This document shows positions 43,201 to 53,900 of a stretch of DNA of 64,000 bases, piece by piece. A model generated the notes under the pieces. It did not search any database. It was not told the origin of the DNA and saw only the letters and a program-made list of their open reading frames with translations. A program made the translations under genes and the position numbers. The DNA is from Cafeteria roenbergensis. Taxonomy: Eukaryota; Sar; Bigyra; Bicosoecida; Cafeteriaceae. The stretch spans positions 543,670 through 607,669 of the forward strand of contig VLTN01000015.1 of NCBI GenBank assembly GCA_008330645.1, read 5' to 3'. The first letter of the stretch is position 1. The number at the start of each line of letters is the position of its first letter.

Positions 43201-46140
43201 TGCCGGCGAAGCCTGCCAATGCGGCTCCAGTGGCCGATCTTGTGCTTGCTCATGCGGTGCAGCAGCACGTCCATGTCAAAGCCGGTGATGTTGTGCCCCA
43301 TGATCACGTCGGGGTCCAGGCTGGCGATCCGCGCCAGCAGGAACGAGAGCAGCGACCGCTCGTTCGCGTGCGACACCAGCGCCCCACCGCTGTACTTGGC
43401 GTTGCTCTTGATCACGTCCGCGAGGTCCACGGGCAGCGACGCCGTCGTGGGGGGGCCGACCGCCGTGAAGTGCTGCACGTCGCTGCCGGAGAGGGCGGTG
43501 GGGCCGTCCACGTTGATGGCAGGGTGGAACAGGCCGGAGGCCATCACGACCTCGTGGGCCTGGGAGCGAGGATCCACCACCGTCTTGAGGGAGAGGGAGA
43601 GGACGCTCAGCGGCGGGCTGGGGGGCACGCGGTCCAGGCGGGCGGCCGCGAGGCTGGGGCTAGACGCGCCCAAGGGGTTGATGTGCTTGGGGTTGCCGAT
43701 CTCGACCTCGTACTTGCACCACGAGACGCTGGCGCGTGGGGCCTTGGCGCCGCGGATCTCCAGCCAGCAAGGTCCCTTGATGCCCCGCTTGAGGAGGAAC
43801 GTCTCCAGGGGCGGGTTGCCGCAGCCGAAGATGCGGCGGTAGGAGCGACCGTCGCGGGTCACGCTCTGGGGCAGCGCGGGGAAGCGCGCCGGGTACACCA
43901 GCTTGAGGTAGTCGTGCTCGCCGCGGGGGACGTCAGTCTGGTCGAACGCGTAGCTGCGAGTGACCTTCTTCACCGCAAAGACGCCCTTGCCCGGCGGCAG
44001 GACGCTGCGCATTGCATCGCGCACTTCGTTGTACACGTCCATGTGGGACACGGGCTCCCCCGTCACGGCGTCGCGCTCCCGCGGCAGCACGAATGCGCAG
44101 CGCTCCAGCCCCGTGACGGTGACGCAGCAGGATGCCATTCGGCCGGTCTCGCCGACCCGCACCTTGCCGAACAAGAAAAGCTTTCCGGGATTGCGCCGCT
44201 GGTCTTCGTAGGCGTCGAGCCAGAACACGTGCAGGCAGTCTTCGTCCTCCGACGCGCCGGGGAAGCGAGCCCTCACAGTGGGAAGATCGTCGGGGAGGGG
44301 TGCGAGACTCGCAGCAGCGTCGTCGCCAGACGGGCCAGCAGCAGCAGAAGCTGCAGCAGCAGCCGCGGCGGTCGCGGCGACACCGGCGCTGTCTGCCGCC
44401 CACCAGCCCCCGGTATCGCCTCCGCCGCCGCCCTGCGACGGCAGGGCGGGCATCTCCCCGGCGGCTGCGCCGGATGCCGCTGCCGCAGAGGCAGCCGCAA
44501 GCTTCGACGGCGCCACGCGCGCGGCCGCCCGGGCAAGCGCGGCTCTCTTGGACGGGGCCATGCGTGTGCCCACGCCGCTCGCGAGGAGCGATCCGACCGC
44601 GGCCCCCTTGCCCGAGGCACGGATCGCTGCCACAGTGAAGCCCGAGGACGCCGGAGCGCCGGCCAGGAGCGGGTTCGCGCCAAGAGACGAGGACGCCAGG
44701 TTCCCGGTTGCGGCCGCCCCGCTGGGCGCGGCGGCAGCGACGTCATCGTCGTCATCGTCGTCATCGTCCGAGTCCACCTGCTTCAGCATATCCTCCAACC
44801 CTGCCCCACCCGAGGGCGCAGCAGTCGCGCCGCTTGAATCGCTCGGCGGCTTGGCCGCAGTCGCCCCGCCTTGCCGAGCGTGGTCAGCCGGCCGCCTACC
44901 GTCACCCCCATCGCCGGCCATCCGGCCAAACAGCGAACGGATGCCGCCCCCGGCAGCAGCTGCGCCTCTGCGGGAGGCGAGCTTGCGCTGGCGCGCCAAG
45001 CGGGCCCTCTCTGCGGCAACATGGGAACGGCAGCACGGACCAGCCCGGGTGTGAAGGCGAGGTGCCTGACAGACGAGCGCGCCAGCGGCGACTCTTGCCG
45101 TGGAGCGCGCGAACGGGGAGGCTAGGCGAGGCGTGTGTGTGTGTGTGGGGGGGGGGGGGGGCGAAGCAACGTCGTCTTGGCCGCCTTGCCGGCCGAGTCA
45201 GGCCCGGCGAGCGCGCCGGACAAAGCGCCTTTGGACTCACTTGCACGCCCTGCTCCGGCTCCCTCGTCATCGTCACCGTCCGAGCCGACGGAACCGTCGT
45301 CCTCTCCGCTGGCCTCGCCGTCGCCGGCCTCGTCGCCGTAGCGCTCCTCGCCGTCATCGGCGTACCCGAATCCATCTGCGGCGCGTAGGGAACCACAAGG
45401 GGGCACGCAGCGCAAGTCGCAAAGGTTCGGCAACCAGCGAAGCGTTGCACGCTCCTGCTGTGGGAGCAGTGATTGGCTCGGGGGCAGGGGGGGCGTAGGG
45501 GGACGCAGCTACGCCGAGCACCTCGCGCGCGCGCCAAGTGCTGTCCGGTGGCCGCATGACCACGGTACGTCGCACACCATCGCAGCGCACGATGCCCAAG
45601 CCGCTCACCGTCGTCAACGACAAAGTCCTCGCGCTGGCGCTTGCGAACCAATTTCTCGTATTGCTCGTCCGTCACCTCCTCAAAGACGGCATCGTCCTCC
45701 TCCTCGACCTGCGCAGGGAAAGGGATTGGTCCTTTGCACACACAAAGGAGCTGGCGGCGAACTCGCGGGACCAAGGGCGGAGGGCACGCAAGCCGCACGG
45801 GGCGGGGAGCGCCCGCACGGATTCAAACTCGAAGCAACAGCGACATGCGCCAAACAAAGCACCCCCCGCGACCGCAGCCCTTCTCCGCGAGCCCTGCTTG
45901 GGTCCACCCGTGCCACACAAGCACTTCAGTCCCGGCCCGCGCTGGGGCCGCGCTGGGCTGGCAGCGTCGAGGGTGCAGGGGGCGGGACATGGGTTGGCCG
46001 GCTCGCCGGACGACAGCCCGTGCGGGCACGCTCACATCCAAGAGCCTCGCCCGGCCGGAGCCGCGACGCGCAGCCGCAAGCTGCTGCAGCGCCTTGGACT
46101 GCGCGGTCTTGGCGACCTTGGCGCGGCCGGCTTGGTCCAT
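40299..46140 (-). CDS. POLA1: DNA polymerase alpha catalytic subunit
   Basis: Four exons: 46140-46036, 45708-45609, 45375-45241 and 45010-40299 (1683 aa); all phases agree. The small exons rebuild the N-terminus: a basic helix with SKALQQLAAARRG, then EEVTDEQYEKLVRKRQREDF (family EEVDEEQYSKLV), then DGFGYADDGEE. The B-family core has HVFWLDAYEDQ, the inactive exonuclease region with DPDVIMGHNITGFDMDVLL, motif A DFNSLYPSIIQEFNICF (about 906), motif B ANSMYGCLGF, motif C YGDTDS (about 1075) and the KKKKYAAL/GLDIVRRDW region. Two C-terminal zinc modules follow, CGRCG...CGG and CDEGTC...CPRPAC. With primase it starts each Okazaki fragment. Ala/Ser/Gly loops lengthen it relative to human (1462 aa). 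Confidence 0.96.
45132..45161. repeat. (GT)n-(G)n tract in POLA1 intron 3
   Basis: Alternating GT followed by about fifteen G on the plus strand, i.e. C-run then AC-run inside intron 3 of POLA1 on the coding strand; it could serve as part of a pyrimidine-rich region. Confidence 0.9.
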
Positions 46141-46697
46141 TGGCAATGGCCCAGCAGGTGTCGCAGGCCGATTTCAAACCCCGCGCTCCGGCTCTGCCCG
46201 CGTGGCGAGTGCGGCAGAGCCGCCCCGCGACTGCAACCACCGCCGGGTTCAGCGATGGGGGATGGCCACGAAGAATAAGCACGCTGCGCGGAGCACGCCG
46301 CAGCGGGGGCAATCCGTGGCTGGATGCAGAGTGCGCCAGGAGCCCGAGCGCGCTGGGCGCCCACACGGCCAAGTTGCAGCGCCTGCTAGGCACGCCGGGC
46401 AGCCAACCCGGGGGCGGCCAAGCCATGAACCCCGCCCTGCTGGGCAAGAGCCCGCAATGCGACCACTGCCACGACAGGCACCAGCGTGTCCGGAAATACA
46501 CCAAGGCAACGGCGCCCACCGGACGCACAGGCGGCGTCGCACCCGCCCGAGCAGCTGGCTCTGCAGCCGCCACGCGCTGATTCCAGCAGGCGACTCCCAG
46601 GCCAGCCACCCGTGCCCGGCCACAAGGGGCGAGCTCCTCGCTCCCGCCCCCCGCCACCGCAGTCGATTGATTGGTCGGTCGGTTGCTCGTGCGCGCG
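46141..46697. other. Divergent spacer POLA1 / TRAPPC13
   Basis: A shared promoter region. ATTGG (inverted CCAAT) occurs at 46669-46673 near the TRAPPC13 start and another near 46138-46142 at the POLA1 start; their use is unproven. No coding segment was recognised. Confidence 0.4.
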
Positions 46698-48462
46698 ATG
46701 CCCGCTGACGCAGCGGCGGCGCAGCCGATCACGCTTCGCGGTGAGGCTTGCTCGCGTAGATTGCGCCGGCCACGAGGGCGGGCCTCGGCTCCCCATTCCA
46801 GCTGGGGCAGTGGGGTGGGGTTGCGCTGTGCGTCCCACGCCCCTCCGTTGCGGCCCAGGGCGGCTCGGGTGGCCTTCGTGCGCCACGAGGCGGCGACCTT
46901 GCCGTGTTGTCCCTGGTGCCTCCGCAGTGATCCGGCTGCAACGGCCCACAGCAGGCGTGCCAGCGCTGAGCGACGCGTGGTCCAGCGGTGTGACGTCCAG
47001 CTCGGGGGTGCCCGGGGGAGGCGCGCAGCTGGCGGAGCTGGCGGCCCTCGCGTCTGCGGCCGGGTCGTGCGCCGGGGCTTCCCCGGGGGTGGCGCTTCCT
47101 CGCGGGTTCGGCTCCATTTACCGGTGGCAGGAGTTCCGCTGCTGCATTGTGGCCATCAACTCTGGTGTTCGAGGCAGTGCCCCTGCCCTGTCCGGAGTGG
47201 AGCTGAGCGCAGAGCTCCAGATTGGCGAGGGCGGAGCGGCCGTCAGGGAGCCGCTGCTGGACGTGCGGCAGGCCGGCCCGGGGAGTGCAGCTCGGCACGG
47301 CCGCGCAGCGTCGCTTCCGGCAGGCAGCTCGGTGGACCTGAGCGTGTCCCACACGGTGGCCCAGGCAAGCCAGTGCTCGCTGCGCGTGACCGTCAAGTGG
47401 ACGGGCGGCGACGTCGGCGGTGCCCCTTCGGTGTTCCGCAAGTTCTACAAGTTCCCGGTACTGGAGCCCCTGGCAGTGACGCCAGTCCTGGCACACCCCG
47501 TCCACCCTGGCGTGGCGCTGAGGGCGATGGCCGATCGGCTGGCGGGCCCGGCCGACCTCGCTGCGCCTGCCGCCGGTGCTGCAGCCGCTGCAGCTGCCGC
47601 TGCAGGAACACCCCGAGGCACGCCTGCCGACAAGGCCGCCGGGCGGGAGGCGGCCGAGGGCTGCTTGCTGCCGGCCGAGGCGTCGAGCGGACGACTGGTT
47701 ATGCTGCGACTCTCGCTGCGCAACCTTACCAGCGCGACACTAGCCCTGGTCGGGGAGCCGCAGTTTGCGCCGACGGCGCAGGTGCGCGGGGCGCGCATTC
47801 TGAGCGAGCTGGCCTCGGGGGGAGAGAGCGGACCTGCTTGCGGGCGGCTGCGAGGAACCCGCTTGCTCGAGCCCGGGGAGGAGCTGGGCGTGCTGGTGGC
47901 CCTGTGGCAGGCGGAGGGGTGGCGTCCGACGCAGGACAGCGTGCCGGTGGGAGAGCTCCGCGTCAAGTGGCGAGGCGGGGGGGGAGAGCCTGCTGCGTGG
48001 ACCTCGCCCACCGTGCTCGTCATGGCGAAGCACCTGCTCCGACCCTCAGCGCCGAAGCATGCGGCAGTCGTGGTCCACTGCGCGGCCGCAGTGGCCCCGG
48101 CGGGCGGTGGTGCTGCCGCCACGGACGCCCTGACGGTCGGCGACCGCGTGCGCGTCCTGCTCTCACTCTCCGCCCCGGCAGGCACGCTACCCGCGAACCA
48201 GCCACTCAGCCTAGCGCCGTCGGCCGACTGGCTGATGGGCGCGCCCGTATCGCCAGCGAGTGACGCGCTGGCGCCCGGCGCAGCCGCGGCGGCGGCGCGT
48301 TCGGCGGACGACGGCTCGCTTTCCGCAGAGGTAAGCGTGGGAGCGGTTTGCTCGCGCCCCGGGTCGTGGGCGCTCGTGCCGGCCAAGGCGCTTGTCGCCA
48401 GAGTGGGCCACCTTGCTGTTGCGCTTCGGGGCAGGCCAGCGCACACGCTTGTGTTGGGTTGA
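46698..48462 (+). CDS. TRAPPC13: TRAPP complex subunit 13
   Basis: Exons 46698-46740 and 46928-48462 (525 aa). The split codon joins ITLR to VIRLQRPT, matching the family start (LALKVMRLTKP), which supports the splice. Further matches: FRCCIVAINSG (family FSSYISVHND), VELSAELQI, VDLSVSHTV, and FRKFYKFPVLEPLAVTP (family FRKFFKFQVLKPLDVKT), the last being diagnostic. Ig-like beta sandwiches are expected. TRAPPC13 is a subunit of TRAPPIII, a guanine-nucleotide exchange complex for Rab1/Ypt1 in ER-Golgi and autophagy traffic. It is longer than human (about 417 aa) because of an Ala-rich insertion after VLAHPVHPG and other Ala/Gly loops. Confidence 0.88.
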
Positions 48463-48822
48463 GCGCGAGTTCCAGCATCACCGCCTCTGCCACGGCCGCG
48501 AGCGCGAGCGCAACACAAAAGGCAGCGTTCGGCTCGTCGAGACGCGTTCACAGACCTTTGATCCGGCCTGGGCTCCGACACACAGCGCCCCGCAAACAGC
48601 CGCATCGTCTGCTGCCCCCGCTCCGCCTCAGCGCAACCCTGCCATCCCGCCCTGCCCCGCCCCCAATGTCACGCGTCGCTCCCAATCACAGCCAACGCTT
48701 GTCCGTGCCGACAGAGTCAAGGCCCGCCGCCGCCCCCACCAACTGTCTCCAACGGGGTGGGGGTGGGGACGGGGGGAGAGCCGGGCCGAACCCAAGCCCG
48801 AGCCCGAGCCCCGCAAGGCGCG
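48463..48822. other. Convergent intergenic spacer
   Basis: This lies between the 3' ends of TRAPPC13 and ALG7; nothing further was recognised. Confidence 0.45.
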
Positions 48823-50560
48823 CTAGAGATCCGCTGCGCGAGCCGCGGCATTGGCTGCCTGCTCGACGTCGAGGGTGTAGGAGCTGAGGGCGAAGCGCAG
48901 CCAGATGCCGGCGCAGCAGGCCACCACCTGAATGCCGAGCAGCACTCGCGTGAGGGTGGCCTCCTTGATCGGACCTGTGATCCGCAGCACTAGGCAAATG
49001 AGGGTCATGTTGTCGCGCGTGGCTGTGCTGCCGTCGGACAGCTTGATCTCATAGGTGGACGGCACCATGAGGCCGGTGGCCGCGTCGACGCCAGGCAGCC
49101 GGTGCCGGGGGCACGGCACGACCTTGAAGAGCTGCGGGACGGAGTAGAGGAAGTTGATGATCTGCGGCGCGAAGAAGAGGAGCAGCGTTTTGCTGAAGTG
49201 GCCCTGGATTCCGGCCACAGCAATGGTCATCCCCGCGAAGTAGCAAAACGTGTCTCCGACGAAGACGGCCGCTGGGGACAGGTTGAACGCCAGCAACGCA
49301 AGCGTCACCCCGCAAAAGGGCAGCATCAGTCGCGCAGAGTGCAGGTGCGGGCTCTCGAGGTCGCCGCCGCCTACCAGCTCCAGCAGATTCGTAGCAAGGA
49401 TCGCCGAGGCGATGACGAGGCTCTGCCCGGGCTCAAGGCCGTTGATGCCGGCGTAGATGTTAATTGCGTTGGTGCAGAAGATTGCAAGCAGCGACATGAA
49501 CACCAGGTACCACACGCCGAGGTCCAGCACGGCACCCTCCGAGTGCCTGTCAACAGAGACTCCGGGAACTAGCGCCAGTAGCCCTCCAAGGGGCGTGAGG
49601 CTCTGGCTCCCCGCCTCCGCCACGAGGAATCGCATGAACCGAGGCAGCACGATGGTGGTTGCGCCGTCGTACATGACCAGCAGCGGCATCGAGGCAACGA
49701 GCGGCAACACAAGCTTGTAGCGCCACTTGAGGTCCAGCACGTCGTCCATGAATCCGAGGAGCATCATGAACGTGATGCTCAGCAGCGCCGTCGACAGCTC
49801 GAGGTAGGCGTCGGGGCGTCCCCGAGTGAACACAAGCTCCCCCACGATGAGCAGGCCCAGGAACGCAATGCCGCTCACGATGCCCAAGCTCTCCGGGCTG
49901 CGATGCAGCGGCTCAGACCGGCCGGGACGCAGAACAGAGGAGCCACGTCGGGGGCGCGGGAGAGGGGTTGCTGGCCGCAGAACCCGATTTGGCGCGGTGC
50001 GCAAGTCGCGCCCGGCTCCCGGTGCCCAGCCACGCCCGGCCATCACCAAGGGCTTGCGTACGGCCCACCCTCATGAACCGATCACGCGCAAAAGGAGCAC
50101 AGGGGCGCGCGGGCGACCCTGACGGCGCAGCCCAGAAAAGCGCAAGCGCCAACGTGGCGCAGCCAGCACCGAAGCATTCACAACCACCCAGCCTCCGCAC
50201 CAACCCCTTGGATCGCTGGGCGCACGCTCACATGACGGTGTCTCGCCGTGCGGGGTCGTGCCTCTTCCCAAGGTCTCGGCCGCCAAGGTTCCCGCGCCCG
50301 AGTGTCATGGACGAAAACACGGGAATCAGCATCACAGTGATGGCAAAGCCCGCAGCTGCCAGTCCGATGGACCAGATGACGCTGCGCTGCACCTCTGCGT
50401 TTGGGATCCACAGCGCCAAAAGGCATGCAGCGGCCGCAACGCTGCCGATGCTCGCCGTCTCAACGCCCGCAACGCGCAGCCGGGAAGCCGCGCTCGGCGC
50501 CCCGCCCGAAGCGCCCGGCTCCATGGGCTTCGCCGCGGGTGGCGTGGACGCGGTGGGCAT
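48823..50560 (-). CDS. DPAGT1: UDP-GlcNAc:dolichyl-phosphate GlcNAc-1-P transferase (ALG7/DPAGT1)
   Basis: Exons 50560-50232 and 49897-48823 (467 aa). The split Ile codon recreates IPESLGIVSG, matching IPESQGVISG of the family, which fixes the splice. A multi-pass ER membrane protein with about ten hydrophobic helices. Catalytic and substrate motifs: LGFMDDVLDLKWR (about 157), FCTNAINIYAGINGLEPGQS (about 250-265), VFVGDTFCYFAGM, GHFSKTLLLFF and the cytosolic loop PCPRHRLP (about 371). It performs the committed first step of N-glycan precursor assembly and is the tunicamycin target. It fits functionally with calreticulin in this window but is not clustered with it. An alternative ATG lies at 50524. 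The stop is TAG. Confidence 0.94.
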
Positions 50561-50915
50561 CGCCGGGGAGCCGGAGTTCGCTCGCCCGGCCGGACGAGTG
50601 GCCGCGCGAGGCCCGTCGGCGCAGCGCAAGCTCGCCGGCAGAGTCGAGGGACATTCGGAAGCCGCGGCACTGGCCTGGGGTAAGCAAATAGGGACGATGT
50701 GCTCGAAAGGGCAGCAGCTCCGTGCCGACCGCAGATACAGGCCCAAATCTGTGCTTGCTGCAGCGTGGTTGTGCTTCGGGCAGCGGCGACTGAGCTCGTC
50801 AGCCCAACGCAGAGCGGCTGGAGCCACGTAAATGGCAACGGCAGAAGCAAACAAAAAACAGGGCCGAGCGGCTGGCCACACGCGCACCCGCTCGCCACCC
50901 TTCACAACCGAGGAC
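50561..50915. other. Divergent spacer ALG7 / ankyrin-array gene
   Basis: A shared promoter region; the ankyrin reading frame is open upstream to an ATG at 50832, so the protein could start there. Nothing else was recognised. Confidence 0.4.
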
Positions 50916-53900
50916 ATGGCCGCTCCTGCAAATGTTGCAAAGGCAAAGGGAGATGCCCTTTGGGACGCGGCGAAGGAGGGGAACACCGCACAAGCCAGCA
51001 GGCTGCTCGATGCGGGGGCGCCGCTTGACTGGAAAAACGCCGCAATGGTGAGCTCTGAGGCCGATGGCACGCTCACCGCTCGCCGACGAGGAGATGGGGT
51101 GAATCACAACCAGCCTGGTGCCTTTCTCCCACCAGTTGGGCTGTTGCACCATGGACCGCGCGGGAAAACGTGCAGGCCGTCGACAGTGATGACGATCCGA
51201 GCAGCAGCAAAGCGAGCTGAGTGCCGCTGGGCAGCTAGCGCGAGGTGGCGCCAGTCGCAGAACGCCAGGGCCGTGGTTGTTGAGGGCATGCGACGTCGCA
51301 GGATGGTGCTACAGCGCTTGTTGCGGCCGCATCCGGTGGCCACAAGGACACGGTGGAGCTGCTGGTGGACCGGGGCGCCGACCTGGAGGCCAAGGACGGC
51401 GTGAGTGCGGCGGCCGTGTGTGTTTGCTGCGCGACGGGCCGCGCCGGGCGTCACGGGCGGACGGCGGGGGAGAGCGGCGATGGCGTTGGAGCGTCGGGTC
51501 GTGGTGCCTCTGTGGCGGGCCGGCGGGCGTGTGAGGCGTGGCTGGCGGGGCGGGGCATGTCGGTAGGGGAGCGATGGTGCGACGAGGTGCGGTGACATGC
51601 GGGCGCGCGACGTCGCAGGGTGGCGACACGGCACTTGTTGCGGCTGCCTTTGGTGGCCACAAGGACACGGTGGAGCTGCTGCTGGACCGGGGCGCCGACC
51701 TGGAGGCCAAGCACCGCGTGAGTGCGGTGGCCGTGTGTGTTTGCTGCGCGACGGGCCGCGCCGGGCGTCACGGGCGGGCCGAGAGGGCGGGCGGCGGTGG
51801 CGATCGTGCGTCGGGTCGTGGTGCCTCTGTGGGGGGCGGGCGGGCGTGTGAGGCGTGGCTGGCGGGGCGGGTGCATGTCGGTAGGGGAGCGATGGTGCGA
51901 CGAGGTGCTGTGACATGCGGGCGCGCGACGTCGCAGGATGGTTACACGGCGCTTGTTCGGGCTGCACGAGATGGCCACAAGGACACGGTGGAGCTGCTGC
52001 TGGACCGGGGCGCCGACCTGGAGGCCAAGGACCGCGTGAGGTCGGCGGCCGTGCGTTGCTGCGCGCCGGGCGGCGGCGAGCGTCACGGGCGGGCCGAGAG
52101 GGCGGGCGGCGGTGGCGATGATGCGTCGGGTCGTCGTGCTCCTCTTGCGGGTGGGTGCGTGAGGCGTGGCTGGCGGGGCGGGTGCATGTCGGTAGGGGAG
52201 CGATGGTGCGACGGGGTGCGGTGACATGCGGGCGCGCGACGTCGCAGGATGGTTACACGTCGCTTGTTGCGGCTGCCTTTGGTGGCCACAAGGACACGGT
52301 GGAGCTGCTGCTGGACCGCGGCGCAAACCTGGAGGCCAAGGATGAGGTGAGGTCGGCGGCCGTGTGTGTTTGTTGCGCGACTGGCCGCGCGTGGCGTCAC
52401 GGGTGGGCCGGTCCGGGTGACAGCGATGGCGGTGACGCGTTGGGGCTTTGCGCCCCTGTGGCGGGCCGGCGTGGGAGACGGCGCCGGAGCGGTGGGGCAT
52501 GTCTGAAGGGGAGCGATGGTGCGACGAGGTGCGGTGACATTCGGGACTGTGACGTCGCAGGACGGCGCTACGGCGCTTGTTCGGGCTGCACGAGATGGCC
52601 ACAAGGACACGGTGGAGCTGCTGCTGGACCGCGGCGCAAACCTGGAGGCCAAGGATGAGGTGAGATCGGCGGCCGTGCGTGTTTGCTGCGTGACGGGCCG
52701 CGCGGGGCGTCACGGGCGGGCCGGTCCGGGTGACAGCGATGGCGGTGACGCGTCGGAGCTTTGCGCCCCTGTGGCGGGCCGGCGTGGGAGACGGCGCCGG
52801 AGCGGTGGGGCATGTCTGAAGGGGAGCGATGGTGCGACGAGGTGCGGTGACATGCGGGACTGTGACGTCGCAGGAGTGCGCTACGGCGCTTGTTCGGGCT
52901 GCACGAGATGGCCACAAGGACATGGCGGAGCTTCTGCTGGACCGCGGCGCCGACCTGGAGGCCAAGGATGAGGTGAGATCGGCGGCCGTGCGTTGTTGCT
53001 GCGTGACTGGCCGTGCGGGGCGTCACGGGCGGGCCGGTCCGGGACACGGCGATGGCGGTGACGCGTCGGAGCTTTGCGCCCCTGTGGCGGGCCGGCGTGG
53101 GAGACGGCGCCGGAGCGGTGGGGCATGTCTGAAGGGGAGCGATGGTGCGACGAGGTGCGGTGACATGCGGGACTGTGACGTCGCAGGACGGCGCTACGGC
53201 GCTTGTTCGGGCTGCACGAGATGGCCACAAGGACATGGCGGAGCTTCTGCTGGACCGCGGCGCCGACCTGGAGGCCAAGGATGAGGTGAGATCGGCGGCC
53301 GTGCGTTGTTGCTGCGTGACGGGCCGTGCGGGGCGTCACGGGCGGGCCGGTCCGGGACACGGCGATGGCGGTGATGCGTTGGGGCTTTGCGCCCCTGTGG
53401 CGGGCCGGCGTGGGAGACGGCGCCGGAGCGGTGGGGCATGTCTGTAGGGGAGCGATGGTGCGACGAGGTGCGGTGACATGCGGGACTGTGACGTCGCAGG
53501 ACGGCGCTACGGCGCTTGTTCGGGCTGCACGAGATGGCCACAAGGACATGGCGGAGCTTCTGCTGGACCGCGGCGCCGACCTGGAGGCCAAGGATGAGGT
53601 GAGATCGGCGGCCGTGCGTTGTTGCTGCGTGACGCCCCGCACGGCCCGTCACGGGCGGGCCGGTCCGGGACACGGCGATGGCGGTGACGCGTTGGGGCTT
53701 TGCGCCCCTGTGGCGGGCCGGCGTGGGAGACGGCGCCGGAGCGGTGGGGCATGTCTGAAGGGGAGCGATGGTGCGACGAGGTGCGGTGACATGCGGGCCT
53801 GCGACATCGCAGTATGGTGCTACGGCGCTCTTTCTGGCTGCATCCCGTGACTGCAAGGACTTGGTGGAGCTGTTGCTGGACCGCGGCGCCGACCTGGAGG

